A stretch of DNA of 64,000 nucleotides, taken from assembly GCF_030408035.1 (NCBI RefSeq), contig NZ_JASDCF010000002.1, positions 124,001 to 188,000 on the forward strand. Reading direction: 5' to 3'. Below the pieces are notes generated by a model that saw nothing but the letters and a program-made list of their open reading frames with translations, had not been told where the DNA came from and did no database searches. Positions within the stretch are counted from its first letter, which is position 1. Each line of letters starts with the position of its first letter. Below, in pieces: positions 63,497 through 64,000 of this stretch. The translations under genes were made by a program, and so were the position numbers. The DNA is from Psychrobacter sp. APC 3426. Lineage in GTDB: Bacteria > Pseudomonadota > Gammaproteobacteria > Pseudomonadales > Moraxellaceae.

Positions 63497-63661
63497 ATGT
63501 GCGAGCTGACCAACCAACAGGCCTATGATTACTATAAAGAGTTGAAGGAGCCCAGCGCTAAAGACTATTGGCTTAACTTCTTGCAAGACAGAGTGAATAG
63601 AGGTGGTAAAGACGCCAAGGGTGCACAAAAACAGATTGATAAGATTGAGTCTTATAAGTAA
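63497..63661 (+). CDS. Small hypothetical protein
   Basis: 54 residues from ATG 63497 (an upstream TTG at 63422 would cross both terminators). Sequence TNQQAYDYYKELKEPSAKDYWLNFLQDRVNRGGKDAKGAQKQIDKIESYK, given here only as its fragments TNQQAYDYYK and AKGAQKQIDK, is charged and helical. Weak ribosome site. Four bases separate it from the tRNA. Confidence 0.45.
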   Translation: MCELTNQQAYDYYKELKEPSAKDYWLNFLQDRVNRGGKDAKGAQKQIDKIESYK

Positions 63662-63665
63662 TTAT

Positions 63666-63740
63666 GGGCCCATAGCTTAAAGGTAAAGCAACCGACTCAT
63701 AATCGGCAGATTGAAGGTTCGAAACCGTCTGGGCCCACCA
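63666..63740 (+). tRNA. tRNA with anticodon CAT (Met or Ile2 type), prophage-encoded
   Basis: 75 nt with encoded CCA. Acceptor GGGCCCA/TGGGCCC perfect; D stem GCTT/AAGC with a short 7-base loop; anticodon stem CCGA/TCGG, loop CTCATAA, anticodon CAT; T arm GAAGG/CCGTC with one mismatch and loop TTCGAAA. CAT may mean elongator Met, or Ile if C34 is modified by TilS. Confidence 0.85.
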
Positions 63741-63804
63741 TATTGAATAACCAGTTTACTCTCCTTGATTGGTCAGGGCATTTTTTCATATGAGGTAATA
63801 AGCG

Positions 63805-64000
63805 ATGGCACTTAAAGCACTAAAGCCAAGGCTTGGCGAGCTAGGCGCAAAAGCTTTAATTGATAATCACCAGCCAAAATCAAGATGGGGTGAGAGCCGA
63901 GGGCACTCGTGGACCAAGCTCAGACGAGTAGTATTAGAGCGCGATAGGTTTACGTGCCAGCATTGCCATAGAGTGGGCGGCAACTTAGAGTGTGACCATA
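63805..64000 (+). CDS. HNH endonuclease, cut by the window end
   Basis: 65 residues visible from ATG 63805 (GAGG site upstream). SWTKLRRVVLERDRFTCQHCHRVGG and LECDH are the first half of an HNH nuclease of the phage type: Cys pair CQHC and the D-H of the catalytic motif. In many tailed phages such a gene stands just before terminase, which would be outside this window. Confidence 0.85.
   Translation, partial: MALKALKPRLGELGAKALIDNHQPKSRWGESRGHSWTKLRRVVLERDRFTCQHCHRVGGNLECDH

Overview
The window looks like a chromosomal segment of a gammaproteobacterium in the Moraxellaceae, most likely Psychrobacter or a close relative. This rests on moderate GC, a tmRNA tag of ANDETYALAA, complete isc and CreBC systems, and a core gene order (fis-purH, mrcB with a TPR lipoprotein, alaS-lysC-csrA, prmB-aroC) familiar from that group. 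No database search was possible, so the assignment is by recognition only.

Positions 1-54500 are mostly ordinary core genome. In order: 5' end of rpsT; a Rossmann oxidoreductase; rraA; mfd; a HIT protein; a TnpB-type IS element sitting on a truncated neutral ceramidase; a membrane class III nucleotidyl cyclase; the isc cluster (iscR-S-U-A, hscB-hscA-fdx, minus strand) with its IscR-type promoter; an SCP2-like membrane protein; hupB; ppiD; fis-purH; a DUF3426 protein; prmA; lpoP-like and mrcB; a CcoI-type copper ATPase; a Bax-inhibitor-1 protein; nadK; a DUF1315 protein; a HopJ-family protein; csrA, lysC and alaS; a YkvI-type transporter; a DUF389 protein with a long acidic tail; an L,D-transpeptidase; prmB-aroC; creB-creC; a carboxylesterase; and ssrA (tmRNA). 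Most convergent gene pairs are separated by clear bidirectional terminators.

From 54857 to the window end is an integrated element, very probably a prophage, inserted at the 3' end of ssrA. It starts with a P4-type integrase preceded by four 7-bp arm-type-like sites, followed by an AT-rich unknown gene and a palindrome-rich control region. A tightly overlapping plus-strand run then carries an AlpA-like regulator, an HTH protein, several unknown proteins, and lambda O/P-like replication proteins. The O-like gene contains 21-bp iterons that probably mark the phage origin. After a Zn-finger-like protein and a protein in the usual place of an antiterminator come two tandem terminators, a tRNA with anticodon CAT, and an HNH nuclease cut by the window end. 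attR and the structural genes lie beyond 64000.

Non-coding structures worth attention: a 132-bp MITE-like element with 24-bp inverted ends and an 8-bp target duplication next to the L,D-transpeptidase gene; a second, nested palindromic element of about 138 bp beside the DUF389 gene; a terminator-like hairpin directly before purH; a terminator-like hairpin dividing the isc operon; and an A AAA AAG slippery heptamer exactly where the tnpB frame changes.
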